From assembly GCA_964388955.1 (NCBI GenBank), contig CAYMCO010000069.1:1-7898 (forward strand): a stretch of 7,898 nt of DNA, in the 5' to 3' direction. The number at the start of each line of letters is the position of its first letter. The stretch's first letter is position 1. Below are positions 1 to 5,932 of this stretch, in pieces. The position numbers were made by a program, and so were the translations under genes. The notes beneath the pieces are model-generated. The model saw only the letters and a list, made by a program, of their open reading frames with translations. It was not told the DNA's origin and searched no databases. The stretch comes from CAYMCO01 sp964388955. Its GTDB lineage: Bacteria; Chloroflexota; Anaerolineae; Anaerolineales; E44-bin32.

Positions 1-5
1 TCCCC

Positions 6-1970
6 CTATACTTCCGCATCCCCTTTCCCCCTCACCGCCTGCAGCACCTCCGGATTGACCAGCGCGGAGGTGTCCCCCGGGTCCACCCCGAGATACGCCG
101 CCCGGATCATGCGCCGCATGATCTTGGCGTTGCGCGTCTTGGGCAGGTCCGGCAAGAAACGGATGGCTTTGGGGGCCAGCGGTTTGCCGAGCTCGGAGAT
201 CACCCGATCCTTGAGCTCGGACTCCAGGGCCGCGCTGGGATGGGCGCCCGGCTTGAGCACGCAGAAGCACAGCAGCGCGCTGCCCTTGAGCGGATCGGGG
301 ATACCGATGGCCGCCGCCTCGGTGACGGAGGGGTGCGCCATCAGGGTGGACTCGACCTCCGCCGGGCCGATGCGCTTGCCGGCCACCTTGATGGTGTCGT
401 CCGAGCGGCCCAGGATGTACCACATCCCATCCTCATCAACCATCGCCCAGTCCCCGTGCGCCCAAACGCCCTCCCAGCGGGACCAGTAGGTCTCCTCGTA
501 GCGCTGCGGATCGCGCCAGAAACCGCGCGTCATGCCGATCCACGGGGTCTTGACCACCAACTCGCCCACCTGGCCCCGGATCGGCCGCCCGTCCTCGTCG
601 AAAACGTCTGCGTCGATCCCCGGGCAGGGCCCGGAGAAGGCGCAGGGCTTGAGCGGCCGGATGGGGTTGCCCATCAGAATGCCGCCCGAGATCTCCGTGC
701 CACCCGAATAATTGATGATCGGCACCCGGCGCCTGCCGACCACCTCGAAGAGCCACATCCACGCCTCCGGGTCCCACGACTCCCCGGTGGAGCCGAAGAA
801 GCGCAGGCTGGAGAGATCGTGGGCGCGGATCGGCGCCTCGCCGCCGGGGCGCAGGGCGCGCACAAAGGTCGGCGCCAGGCCGAGCACGTTCACACCGTGC
901 CGCTCCACCATCTGCCAGACGCGGTCGGGCCCGGGGTAGTCGGGCGCGCCGTCATAGATGAACATGGAGGCGCCCAGGATCAGCGATCCGAAAACCAGCC
1001 AGGGGCCCATCATCCAGCCCATGTCGGTCATCCAGTAGATCAAATCGCCGCGGTGGACATCGGTGCCGAAGGCCATGTCCTGCGCCGCTTTCACCGGGAA
1101 GCCGCAGTGGGTGTGCACGGCGCCCTTGGGGCGGCCGGTGGTGCCGGAGGTGTAGATGATCATGAGGAGATCCTCGGCGGCGGTGTCTGCCGCCTCGGCC
1201 GGGCCGAGCTGCCCCTCCAGGAGTTCGTGCCACCAATGGTCGCGCCCAGGGTGCATCCGGACGTCGTTCCCGGCGCGCTGATGCACGATGACATGCTCCA
1301 CGGAGGGGGACCGCGCCACCGCCCGGTCGGCGATGGCTTTCATATCCACCAGCGCCCCGTGGCGGAAGAACCCGTCGCTGGTGAAGAGCGCCTTCGCCTC
1401 CCCATCTTGCAGCCGGCTGGCCACCGCGCCCGCGCCGTACCCTGAGAACAGCGGCAGGATCACGGCGCCGATCCTGGCGACAGCCAGCATGGCGGCGATG
1501 AGCTCCGGCGTCATGGGCATATACAAGCCCACCGCGTCGCCTTGGGACAATCCCAGGGCGCGCAGGCCGTTGGCCACCTGGTCGACCCGATGGGCGAGCT
1601 CGGCGTAGGAGAGACGGCCCCAATCGCCCTCTTCCTGCTCGAAGACGAGCGCGGTCCGGCCCTCCAGCGATGTCCCCAGCCACTTGTCCAGGCAGTTATG
1701 GACGATGTTCATGTGCCCCCCGACGCACCACTCCGGCCAGGCAATCCCGCGGCTGAGATCTACCACGCGCTCATAGGGGCGGCTGAATTCGACCTGCAGG
1801 TATTGCAGCACGGCATCGGTGAACCAGCCCACATCCTGTTTGGCGCGCAGCAGCAGATCTTCAAAGGAGGCGATGCCGTGCCGGCGCATGAAATGGGTGA
1901 GGTGGGCGCGCTCAACGTACGCCGAATCAGGACGCCAAACGACATCAGGGTTGATGTCCGTCTCTCCCAT
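6..1970 (-). CDS. Acetyl-CoA-synthetase-like acyl-CoA synthetase (AMP-forming), widened acyl pocket
   Basis: A complete 654-residue ANL-superfamily ligase close to acetyl-CoA synthetases. It adenylates a carboxylic acid with ATP and then transfers the acyl group to CoA in the cytoplasm. An Acs-type N-terminal region (GGHMNIVHNCLDKW at 84-97) precedes the P-loop YTSGTTGRPKG at 273-283. The A5 motif is YSGGTEISGG at 421-430, HGDW is at 505-508, the hinge motif GRSDDTIKVAGKR is at 521-533, and the C-terminal PKTRNAKIMRR has the catalytic, potentially acetylated Lys616. In Acs the A5 motif is WWQTE; here the pocket Trp is replaced by Gly423 and the Gln by Gly424. Replacing that Trp by Gly is known to let acetyl-CoA synthetases take longer acids, so the substrate is probably larger than acetate. 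AGGAGG lies 6 nt before the ATG. The gene ends 5 nt from the window edge, so downstream partners are unseen. The substrate could be that of the nearby thiolase-like pair. Confidence 0.92.
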   Translation of the reverse strand: MGETDINPDVVWRPDSAYVERAHLTHFMRRHGIASFEDLLLRAKQDVGWFTDAVLQYLQVEFSRPYERVVDLSRGIAWPEWCVGGHMNIVHNCLDKWLGTSLEGRTALVFEQEEGDWGRLSYAELAHRVDQVANGLRALGLSQGDAVGLYMPMTPELIAAMLAVARIGAVILPLFSGYGAGAVASRLQDGEAKALFTSDGFFRHGALVDMKAIADRAVARSPSVEHVIVHQRAGNDVRMHPGRDHWWHELLEGQLGPAEAADTAAEDLLMIIYTSGTTGRPKGAVHTHCGFPVKAAQDMAFGTDVHRGDLIYWMTDMGWMMGPWLVFGSLILGASMFIYDGAPDYPGPDRVWQMVERHGVNVLGLAPTFVRALRPGGEAPIRAHDLSSLRFFGSTGESWDPEAWMWLFEVVGRRRVPIINYSGGTEISGGILMGNPIRPLKPCAFSGPCPGIDADVFDEDGRPIRGQVGELVVKTPWIGMTRGFWRDPQRYEETYWSRWEGVWAHGDWAMVDEDGMWYILGRSDDTIKVAGKRIGPAEVESTLMAHPSVTEAAAIGIPDPLKGSALLCFCVLKPGAHPSAALESELKDRVISELGKPLAPKAIRFLPDLPKTRNAKIMRRMIRAAYLGVDPGDTSALVNPEVLQAVRGKGDAEV

Positions 1971-2024
1971 CGTGGGCCTCCTATGCGACTGGTGGATTTC
2001 CTGGTTGCGGCCTTCGGGCCCCGC
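1971..2024 (-). other. 54-nt gap between the lipoprotein and acyl-CoA synthetase genes
   Basis: There is no promoter match and no T-run. A 4-bp GGCC/GGCC hairpin with a CGAA loop lies near the lipoprotein stop and is too small to be a terminator. The gap is compatible with read-through, so the synthetase may be the last gene of the same transcript. Confidence 0.5.
1977..1982 (-). promoter_or_regulatory. Perfect AGGAGG ribosome binding site of the acyl-CoA synthetase gene
   Basis: The minus strand reads AGGAGG with a 6-nt spacer before ATG 1970. It is the strongest ribosome site in the window, fixes the start codon and implies that this gene is translated independently of the upstream lipoprotein gene. 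Confidence 0.8.
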
Positions 2025-4508
2025 CTACTCGGCGATGGCGCCCGTGATGCGCGGGTACCAGTACCATAATACATCCTGAGCGGGCTTGCCGTGCACGGAA
2101 GCGGACTTGTCCCGCAGCGGGGTGATGGGATTGAAGCGCCGCGTGTAGAACCCCGTGATCCGGGAGCGGCTATAGGCCTCCAGCATCACCGCGTTGATGA
2201 CCGTGGCCTGCACCTGCAGGTCGAGCTGCAGGTCGGGATCCGGATCCGCTCCCTGGTCGAATTCGGCCGGCGGGCGGCAGCCTTGATCGATGGTCGGGGC
2301 GCAGCCGGTCGAGCTTCCCAAAATGGAGAGGTATTCCACGCTCAGGCGGATGGGCTTGCTCCGGAATGCATTCAGCGCGGTGAGCAATTCGGTGAAGGCC
2401 TGCGCAGCTTTGGGCTCCAGTTCTTCGAAGTCCGCCTCGGGTGCGCCGGTCAGCGCGGCGTGCCAGTAGACATGAATTTCGTCCACGTCTTCGAGGAAGT
2501 CAGGGGGCCGCTGCACCTTCTCCCCATATTCGATCTCGAAGGCCAGCCGGCCGCTGAACCGCTGGCGGATCTCCGCGATCAGCGCCCGCCACCGGTCGCC
2601 TGCGTCCGCCGGAACGCCGGAAGGGGATCCGTCGGCCAACCGCCCATCGGGCAGGGCCGGCTCCACCTCGGGGCCGCCGATAACGAGCTTCTCCGCCCCC
2701 GCGCCTTGGGCTTCTTGGGCGACGGTCAGGACGAAGGAGCGGTACTCGTCGAACCATGTAGTCCACCAGGCGTCGACCCGCGGGGCGGTGGCCCACCACG
2801 CATCCGGCCCGGGCCCGGCGGTGACCGTGGTGGCGCGCATGTTCACCCGCAGTCCGTGGGCGTAGGCCTGCCGGACGGAGGACGCCAGCTCGTCGGAGAA
2901 GGGCGATCTGGTGGGGTCGAATTCCAGGGAGGGAAGCGGTTGGGATGTCGTCCAAACCCATGTGGGGGTGAGCGTGAGCGAATTGGCGCCCAAATCGGCG
3001 ACTTGCGCCAGGGAGGGGTCGAAATATCGGGCCCAGGAAGGCTGGTAGGCGGGGGCGATTTCCACCCCAACCTCGAATTCCGGTCGCGAGGGGATGCGCT
3101 CGGGGGCCACGACGGAGGTGGCGATCCCACCGCCCTGTTCCCACTTCCAGGCGAAGATCTCGTCCTGGATCTCCTGGCCGGCGGGCGCGCCCAGCAGGTC
3201 ACGTTCGGAGTTCACATCGTCGGCCTCCTGCAGGTCGACGGCTCCGCTGCACAGCGCGTTCCGGCAGTAGCGGTAGCTCAGAGGCTGGCTGAAGCTCAAG
3301 GGCCCGCGCAGGGCGTAGAACCACTCGTCTTCCGATAGCTGCCACATGGGGAGCGGGTCGAACCACACGACCGGGTTGAGCTGCAGGGTGATTTCGTCGC
3401 CCGCCGGTGTCTTGCCCGGGGCGGTGGCATGAAAGAGCAGGATCTGCCCTTCGCCGCTGTTCCAGGTGGCGACGGTATCCTGCATGGTGATGTCATGGTC
3501 GGGGACGATCAGCCTGCGGGTGATCAGGTTGCGATCCCCGTCCCGTTCGGCGTTCCACAAGCCATCCCCGAGCGTGTACTTGTAGCGCAGGTCCATGCCC
3601 TCAAAGAGCGTCGCCAGCATCAGATAGTGTGTCGGATCCACATACACCAGCCTGGGCATGCGGTAGCGGTTGGTGCTCAAGCCGCTGGGCAGCTCGGTAT
3701 ACAGCTCCCCGAAATGGCGCTGGTTCCCGGCGAACAGAACGGGCACACCGGGGGTGGTGTCCTCCGGCACCGTGACCTGGAAGGTGGCTTGGATCGGCTT
3801 GGCCGGTGTGAGCGCCAGGCGGGCGGGCGTGGCGCTGCCGGCGGCGACCTGGGCTTCCTGCTGGGCGGTGCGATAGGCGCCGTCCGGGCTGAAGGCCGTC
3901 ACCCGGTGCAGACCCGGGGGCAGGCCGTCGATCCGGAACCTCCCCTCGGAGTCGCTGTAGGTTTGGCGCCCGGCGACGTTGACCAGCATCTCGGCGAGCG
4001 GCTGGCCGTCCTCCGAGCTCACCAATTGGCCGGTCACCCGGCCTGTGGGACCCTCATAGGGGGCGTCCGCCCAGGCGGTGATCACATCGCGCATCTCCCC
4101 CGGCCCGGTGATCAGCGCCACCCGGCTGGAAATCCGGCGGCCGTAGCGATCGATCTCCTCCATCGGTTCAGGGCCCAGGCGCTTGTAGCGATAACGCAGC
4201 AGGGCTCCCACGGGGGGAGTTAGGCGCACCTGCCACAGCCGGTCCGAGATGCGCACCATGGTGTAGGACTGCTGGTTGTAGGCCATGCCGGTGACCTCGT
4301 CCAGCAGCACCAGCGCCACCTCGGCCCCTGGGGAGAGGGCATCGGGCACGGTCGCGCTGAAGATCACCTCGGCGGCGGGCATGGGCGTCGACGGCGCCAC
4401 ATTCAGGGGCGGCACGGGCTCGCCGCTGAAATAGGGGGTCGGCAGGGAGCAACTGAGCAGCGCCGCGATGAGCGCCAGGGGGACCAGGAGCGAAACCTTC
4501 TTTGTCAT
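2025..4508 (-). CDS. Large lipoprotein: CBM-like sandwiches plus GH113-like glycosidase barrel
   Basis: An 827-residue predicted surface lipoprotein. The signal peptide MTKKVSLLVPLALIAALLSC ends in a plausible lipobox, with Cys20 as the lipid site. Domains: a beta-sandwich at about 45-150 (LRYRYKR at 104-110); a carboxypeptidase-regulatory-like Ig fold at about 156-237 (SDSEGRFRIDGLPPGLHRV); a starch-binding/CBM20-48-like sandwich at about 238-348 (LRYKYTLGDG, then RDGDRNLITRR); a third sandwich at about 352-456; and a TIM-barrel-like domain from about 475 to the end. The barrel resembles GH113-type glycosidases: W-x3-W-x2-Y then VIGGPEVEP gives Glu614 as candidate acid/base; KPIRLSVEY gives Glu725 as candidate nucleophile; GKPAQDVL lies near the C-terminus. 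Apart from Cys20, the four cysteines fall in two close pairs (415/420, 736/744), consistent with extracytoplasmic disulfides. The ATG at 4508 has no Shine-Dalgarno but overlaps the previous stop, so it is translated by coupling; an ORF extension to 4544 would spoil the signal peptide. Activity and substrate are unproven. Confidence 0.82.
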   Translation of the reverse strand: MTKKVSLLVPLALIAALLSCSLPTPYFSGEPVPPLNVAPSTPMPAAEVIFSATVPDALSPGAEVALVLLDEVTGMAYNQQSYTMVRISDRLWQVRLTPPVGALLRYRYKRLGPEPMEEIDRYGRRISSRVALITGPGEMRDVITAWADAPYEGPTGRVTGQLVSSEDGQPLAEMLVNVAGRQTYSDSEGRFRIDGLPPGLHRVTAFSPDGAYRTAQQEAQVAAGSATPARLALTPAKPIQATFQVTVPEDTTPGVPVLFAGNQRHFGELYTELPSGLSTNRYRMPRLVYVDPTHYLMLATLFEGMDLRYKYTLGDGLWNAERDGDRNLITRRLIVPDHDITMQDTVATWNSGEGQILLFHATAPGKTPAGDEITLQLNPVVWFDPLPMWQLSEDEWFYALRGPLSFSQPLSYRYCRNALCSGAVDLQEADDVNSERDLLGAPAGQEIQDEIFAWKWEQGGGIATSVVAPERIPSRPEFEVGVEIAPAYQPSWARYFDPSLAQVADLGANSLTLTPTWVWTTSQPLPSLEFDPTRSPFSDELASSVRQAYAHGLRVNMRATTVTAGPGPDAWWATAPRVDAWWTTWFDEYRSFVLTVAQEAQGAGAEKLVIGGPEVEPALPDGRLADGSPSGVPADAGDRWRALIAEIRQRFSGRLAFEIEYGEKVQRPPDFLEDVDEIHVYWHAALTGAPEADFEELEPKAAQAFTELLTALNAFRSKPIRLSVEYLSILGSSTGCAPTIDQGCRPPAEFDQGADPDPDLQLDLQVQATVINAVMLEAYSRSRITGFYTRRFNPITPLRDKSASVHGKPAQDVLWYWYPRITGAIAE

Positions 4509-5290
4509 GGTTGACGTCCGAATCGTTCGATTAATTGGGCACATAATTCCACGTTTGGCACCTGATGGGCGGGGGTCCGGAGGCTGAGGCGGTCCGAGCC
4601 GGCTTTGCCGGCGACGATCAGCCTGCCGCGATCGAATTTGACCTCCCCCAATTCGCGCCAGGCGATTTCCCGGCGCCCTCCATGCACCCCGGTGTGGGAA
4701 AGGCGCAGCGGCCCGAAGGTCAGGTCGCGGCCGCTGGCGAAGAGGTCTGTGTACTCCGCCAGCAGCTCAGGGTAGACATGCTCTTTGACGGTCTCCGCCA
4801 ATTCGTCGATATCCTCCAGCCGGCTGTCCAGCCGCACCTTCTGCCCATCCTCCAGCACCAACAGCAGCTCCTGTCTTCCCCGCCGGCCCATACCGAGAGC
4901 CGGGTAGCTCAGCGCGGTGGTGAATGTCAGGCGGATGGCCCGCCACGGGATAGCCCGATTTCGACGTCCGTTCCTGCAGACGATCCCGTATCGAAATGTG
5001 CCCACCACCGTACTCCCCAAGCGCAGCAGCCGGGCCAGGCCGAACAGGGCAAGCAGTGCGAATACGCCGGCGGCCTCTGCGTAGGGCGCGGCCCAACGGG
5101 CGACCACCGCGGGCCCGAAGTGTTGGTAGGCATACCCCCAGCGCCAGACCGCCAAGATGGCTGCAACAAGCGTGCCCAAGGCGGCCAGGATCCCGAAAAT
5201 GGCATACCCACGGCGCAGTCCGTGACGCGCCTCATGGGTCCGTATCGGCCGCCCCAAGGGCCTCTCAGCGGTGGTGCCTTCAAGCGTCAA
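4505..5290 (-). CDS. DUF6585-like membrane protein with two TM helices and PH-like cytoplasmic region
   Basis: A 261-residue inner-membrane protein. A short N-terminal tail (LGRPIRTHEARHG) leads to TM1 at about 29-49 and TM2 at about 68-90, forming a hairpin. A soluble region follows. It begins with the strand pattern FRYGIVCRNGRRNRAIPWRAI (about 99-119), typical of bacterial PH-like domains: a Gly-rich turn, then W-x-x-I. It continues with EDGQKVRLDSRLEDIDELAETV (147-168) and a second repeat-like section, LTFGPLRLSHTGV to IAWRELGEVKF (190-219). The closing VPNVELCAQLI is characteristic of proteins annotated as DUF6585. No catalytic residues are seen, so a membrane scaffold or sensor role is the most that can be inferred. 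The start is TTG with a GGGGAGGAG site. Its TGA overlaps the ATG of the lipoprotein gene (ATGA), implying coupled translation and a linked function. The family name is from memory; the topology is seen directly. Confidence 0.8.
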   Translation of the reverse strand: MTLEGTTAERPLGRPIRTHEARHGLRRGYAIFGILAALGTLVAAILAVWRWGYAYQHFGPAVVARWAAPYAEAAGVFALLALFGLARLLRLGSTVVGTFRYGIVCRNGRRNRAIPWRAIRLTFTTALSYPALGMGRRGRQELLLVLEDGQKVRLDSRLEDIDELAETVKEHVYPELLAEYTDLFASGRDLTFGPLRLSHTGVHGGRREIAWRELGEVKFDRGRLIVAGKAGSDRLSLRTPAHQVPNVELCAQLIERFGRQP

Positions 5291-5300
5291 GTCAGGGCAG

Positions 5301-5309
5301 CTCCTCCCC
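5301..5309 (-). promoter_or_regulatory. Ribosome binding site supporting the TTG start at 5290
   Basis: The minus strand reads GGGGAGGAG, ending 10 nt before the TTG. The strong Shine-Dalgarno match and the lack of any in-frame ATG in the N-terminal region favour the TTG. The spacing is slightly long, and a second TTG at codon 12 (5257) is a less supported alternative. Confidence 0.55.
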
Positions 5310-5406
5310 GAGGTCCTGCGGAGGCGCGCACCTGCGCCCGCTTTCCGATTCTGGATCAGCGAGTCCGGGAACGCAAATCGCGGGAGGGCGGAAAGACATG
5401 CGCATC

Positions 5407-5437
5407 ATTATATGACAGGATGGACGATGGGTTGCAG
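5407..5437 (-). promoter_or_regulatory. Putative sigma-70-type promoter for the DUF6585-like/lipoprotein genes
   Basis: The minus strand has a perfect TATAAT at 5412-5407 in locally AT-rich DNA between the heptamer array and the DUF6585-like gene. The best upstream match to a -35 is weak (CTGCAA at 5437-5432, 19 nt away), so the -10 carries the call. Transcription would begin near 5400 and leave a leader of about 110 nt before the TTG start at 5290. It would drive the membrane protein, the lipoprotein and probably the acyl-CoA synthetase. Confidence 0.45.
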
Positions 5438-5450
5438 GTTGGAAAAGCCC

Positions 5451-5506
5451 TCAGCGGTCAGCTCTCAGCGGTCAGCCCTCAGCGGTCGGCTCTCAGCGGT
5501 CATCCC
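5451..5506 (+). repeat. Array of eight TCAGCNN heptamers at the 3' end of the S23 gene
   Basis: Eight consecutive 7-bp units fill this stretch: TCAGCGG, TCAGCTC, TCAGCGG, TCAGCCC, TCAGCGG, TCGGCTC, TCAGCGG and TCATCCC. Alternate units are TCAGCGG, giving a 14-bp higher-order period. The array overlaps the last codons and stop of the S23 gene, which is read from the opposite strand. Confidence 0.85.
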
Positions 5507-5852
5507 GCAATCTCTTGATGAAGCCCGCCAGCATGCGTTTGACCTCGTCGATTTGCATCTCAAGGCTTTGATGGACTTCGGCCGCCAAATAACCGAGATC
5601 GTTGGCGAGTAAGATCTGATATTCCAGCTCGCTAGCTGAGCCCATGGCGATGCTAAAGAACCGGCTCAATTCCGCATCACCATTCCTGCCACATCCTTCC
5701 GCGATGTTCGAGGGAACAGATACAGCTGACCGGCGCACCTGGCTCCTCAGACCGTATATTTCGTGGCTCGGCAAGGCTTCGGTGCATTTGTAGATCTCTA
5801 TCACCAGCTTGTGCGCCTTCTGCCAAACCTTCAAGTTTCTGAAAGTCTTCAT
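5493..5852 (-). CDS. Four-helix-bundle protein of the S23/23S rRNA intervening-sequence family
   Basis: A full-length 119-residue member of the S23 family (TIGR02436-type). The family pattern is clear: MKTFRNLKVWQKAHKLV at the start, SQVRRSAVSVPSNIAEG in the middle (about residues 37-53), then FFSIAMGSASELEYQI and a C-terminal helix IDEVKRML. The predicted structure is an all-helical bundle with a basic groove. Some relatives are encoded within intervening sequences of 23S rRNA genes; the cellular role is unknown, and no rRNA sequence surrounds this copy. The ATG is preceded by GGGGGAG. GC content is about 50-55 percent in the two stretches I counted, versus about 80 percent in a stretch of the thiolase gene, which points to separate ancestry. 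TCAGCNN repeats lie on both sides, and the TGA stop and last two codons fall inside the left repeat array. It sits between two unrelated gene blocks and is probably a stand-alone insert. The family is certain; the function is not. Confidence 0.92.
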   Translation of the reverse strand: MKTFRNLKVWQKAHKLVIEIYKCTEALPSHEIYGLRSQVRRSAVSVPSNIAEGCGRNGDAELSRFFSIAMGSASELEYQILLANDLGYLAAEVHQSLEMQIDEVKRMLAGFIKRLRDDR

Positions 5853-5871
5853 ACACTCCCCCTTTTGATAT

Positions 5872-5892
5872 TAGCTGATCGCTGAAAGCTGA
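5872..5892 (-). repeat. Inverted TCAGCNN heptamers upstream of the S23 gene
   Basis: Read on the minus strand, three consecutive units are TCAGCTT, TCAGCGA and TCAGCTA. They face the array at 5451-5506 in inverted orientation. The 21-bp segment 5873-5893 (reverse complement) matches 5457-5477 at 18 of 21 positions, and all three differences are transitions. Units here lie just before the S23 ribosome site. Confidence 0.75.
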
Positions 5893-5898
5893 CAGCTT
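5886..5898. repeat. Short perfect inverted repeat within the upstream heptamer block
   Basis: AAGCTG and CAGCTT flank a single central base, giving a 13-bp interrupted palindrome at the outer edge of the right-hand repeat. It lacks a T-run in either direction, so it does not look like a terminator. It may be an element end or a protein-binding site. Confidence 0.4.
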
Positions 5899-5932
5899 CC
5901 TTCTCTCCCTCAAAGCGTCTCCCCCGAAGCCT

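Larger units (their letters stand above)
5451..5898. other. Putative S23 cassette bounded by inverted heptamer repeats
   Basis: One lower-GC gene lies between inverted TCAGCNN repeats, interrupting the spacing between the OB-fold gene and the DUF6585-like gene. The layout resembles a small non-autonomous insert, but no transposase or target-site duplication is visible, so mobility is inferred only. Confidence 0.4.
5853..5932 (-). other. 80-nt gap between the OB-fold gene and the S23 gene
   Basis: It holds the inverted heptamers, the small palindrome and the S23 ribosome site (GGGGGAG just before ATG 5852). No convincing promoter or terminator was found. A TAATAT at 5873-5868 is too close to the start codon to be a standard -10. 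Confidence 0.6.

Noticed and set aside
240..1445. Long open frame of 401 codons on the plus strand
   Set aside because: It lies opposite the well-supported acyl-CoA synthetase; its product is Arg/Gly/His/Pro-rich with no family pattern, as expected for an antisense shadow in GC-rich DNA.
2091..3338. Open frame of 415 codons on the plus strand
   Set aside because: Antisense to the lipoprotein gene, with biased low-complexity composition and no recognisable motif.
4509..4544. Upstream start for the lipoprotein at 4544
   Set aside because: It would put a polar 12-residue extension before a clean lipoprotein signal peptide and break the ATGA coupling geometry.
5440..5492. Rho-independent terminator after the S23 gene
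   Set aside because: The minus strand has a short AGC...GCT pairing followed by TTTT, but the stem is only a few base pairs and the repeats allow many alternative weak pairings.
5451..5506. CRISPR-like array
   Set aside because: The units are contiguous 7-bp heptamers without spacers, so this is a simple tandem repeat and not a CRISPR.
4565..5518. Open frame of 317 codons on the plus strand
   Set aside because: It runs antisense through the DUF6585-like gene, the promoter region and the repeat array; the product has no domain pattern and no ribosome site was identified.
5493..5852. Remnant of a 23S rRNA gene around the S23-family gene
   Set aside because: The flanks are heptamer repeats and protein-coding DNA; no rRNA-like sequence was recognised.
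5868..5873. TAATAT as a promoter -10 for the S23 gene
   Set aside because: It is only 15 nt from the start codon and overlaps the leader holding the ribosome site, with no acceptable -35.
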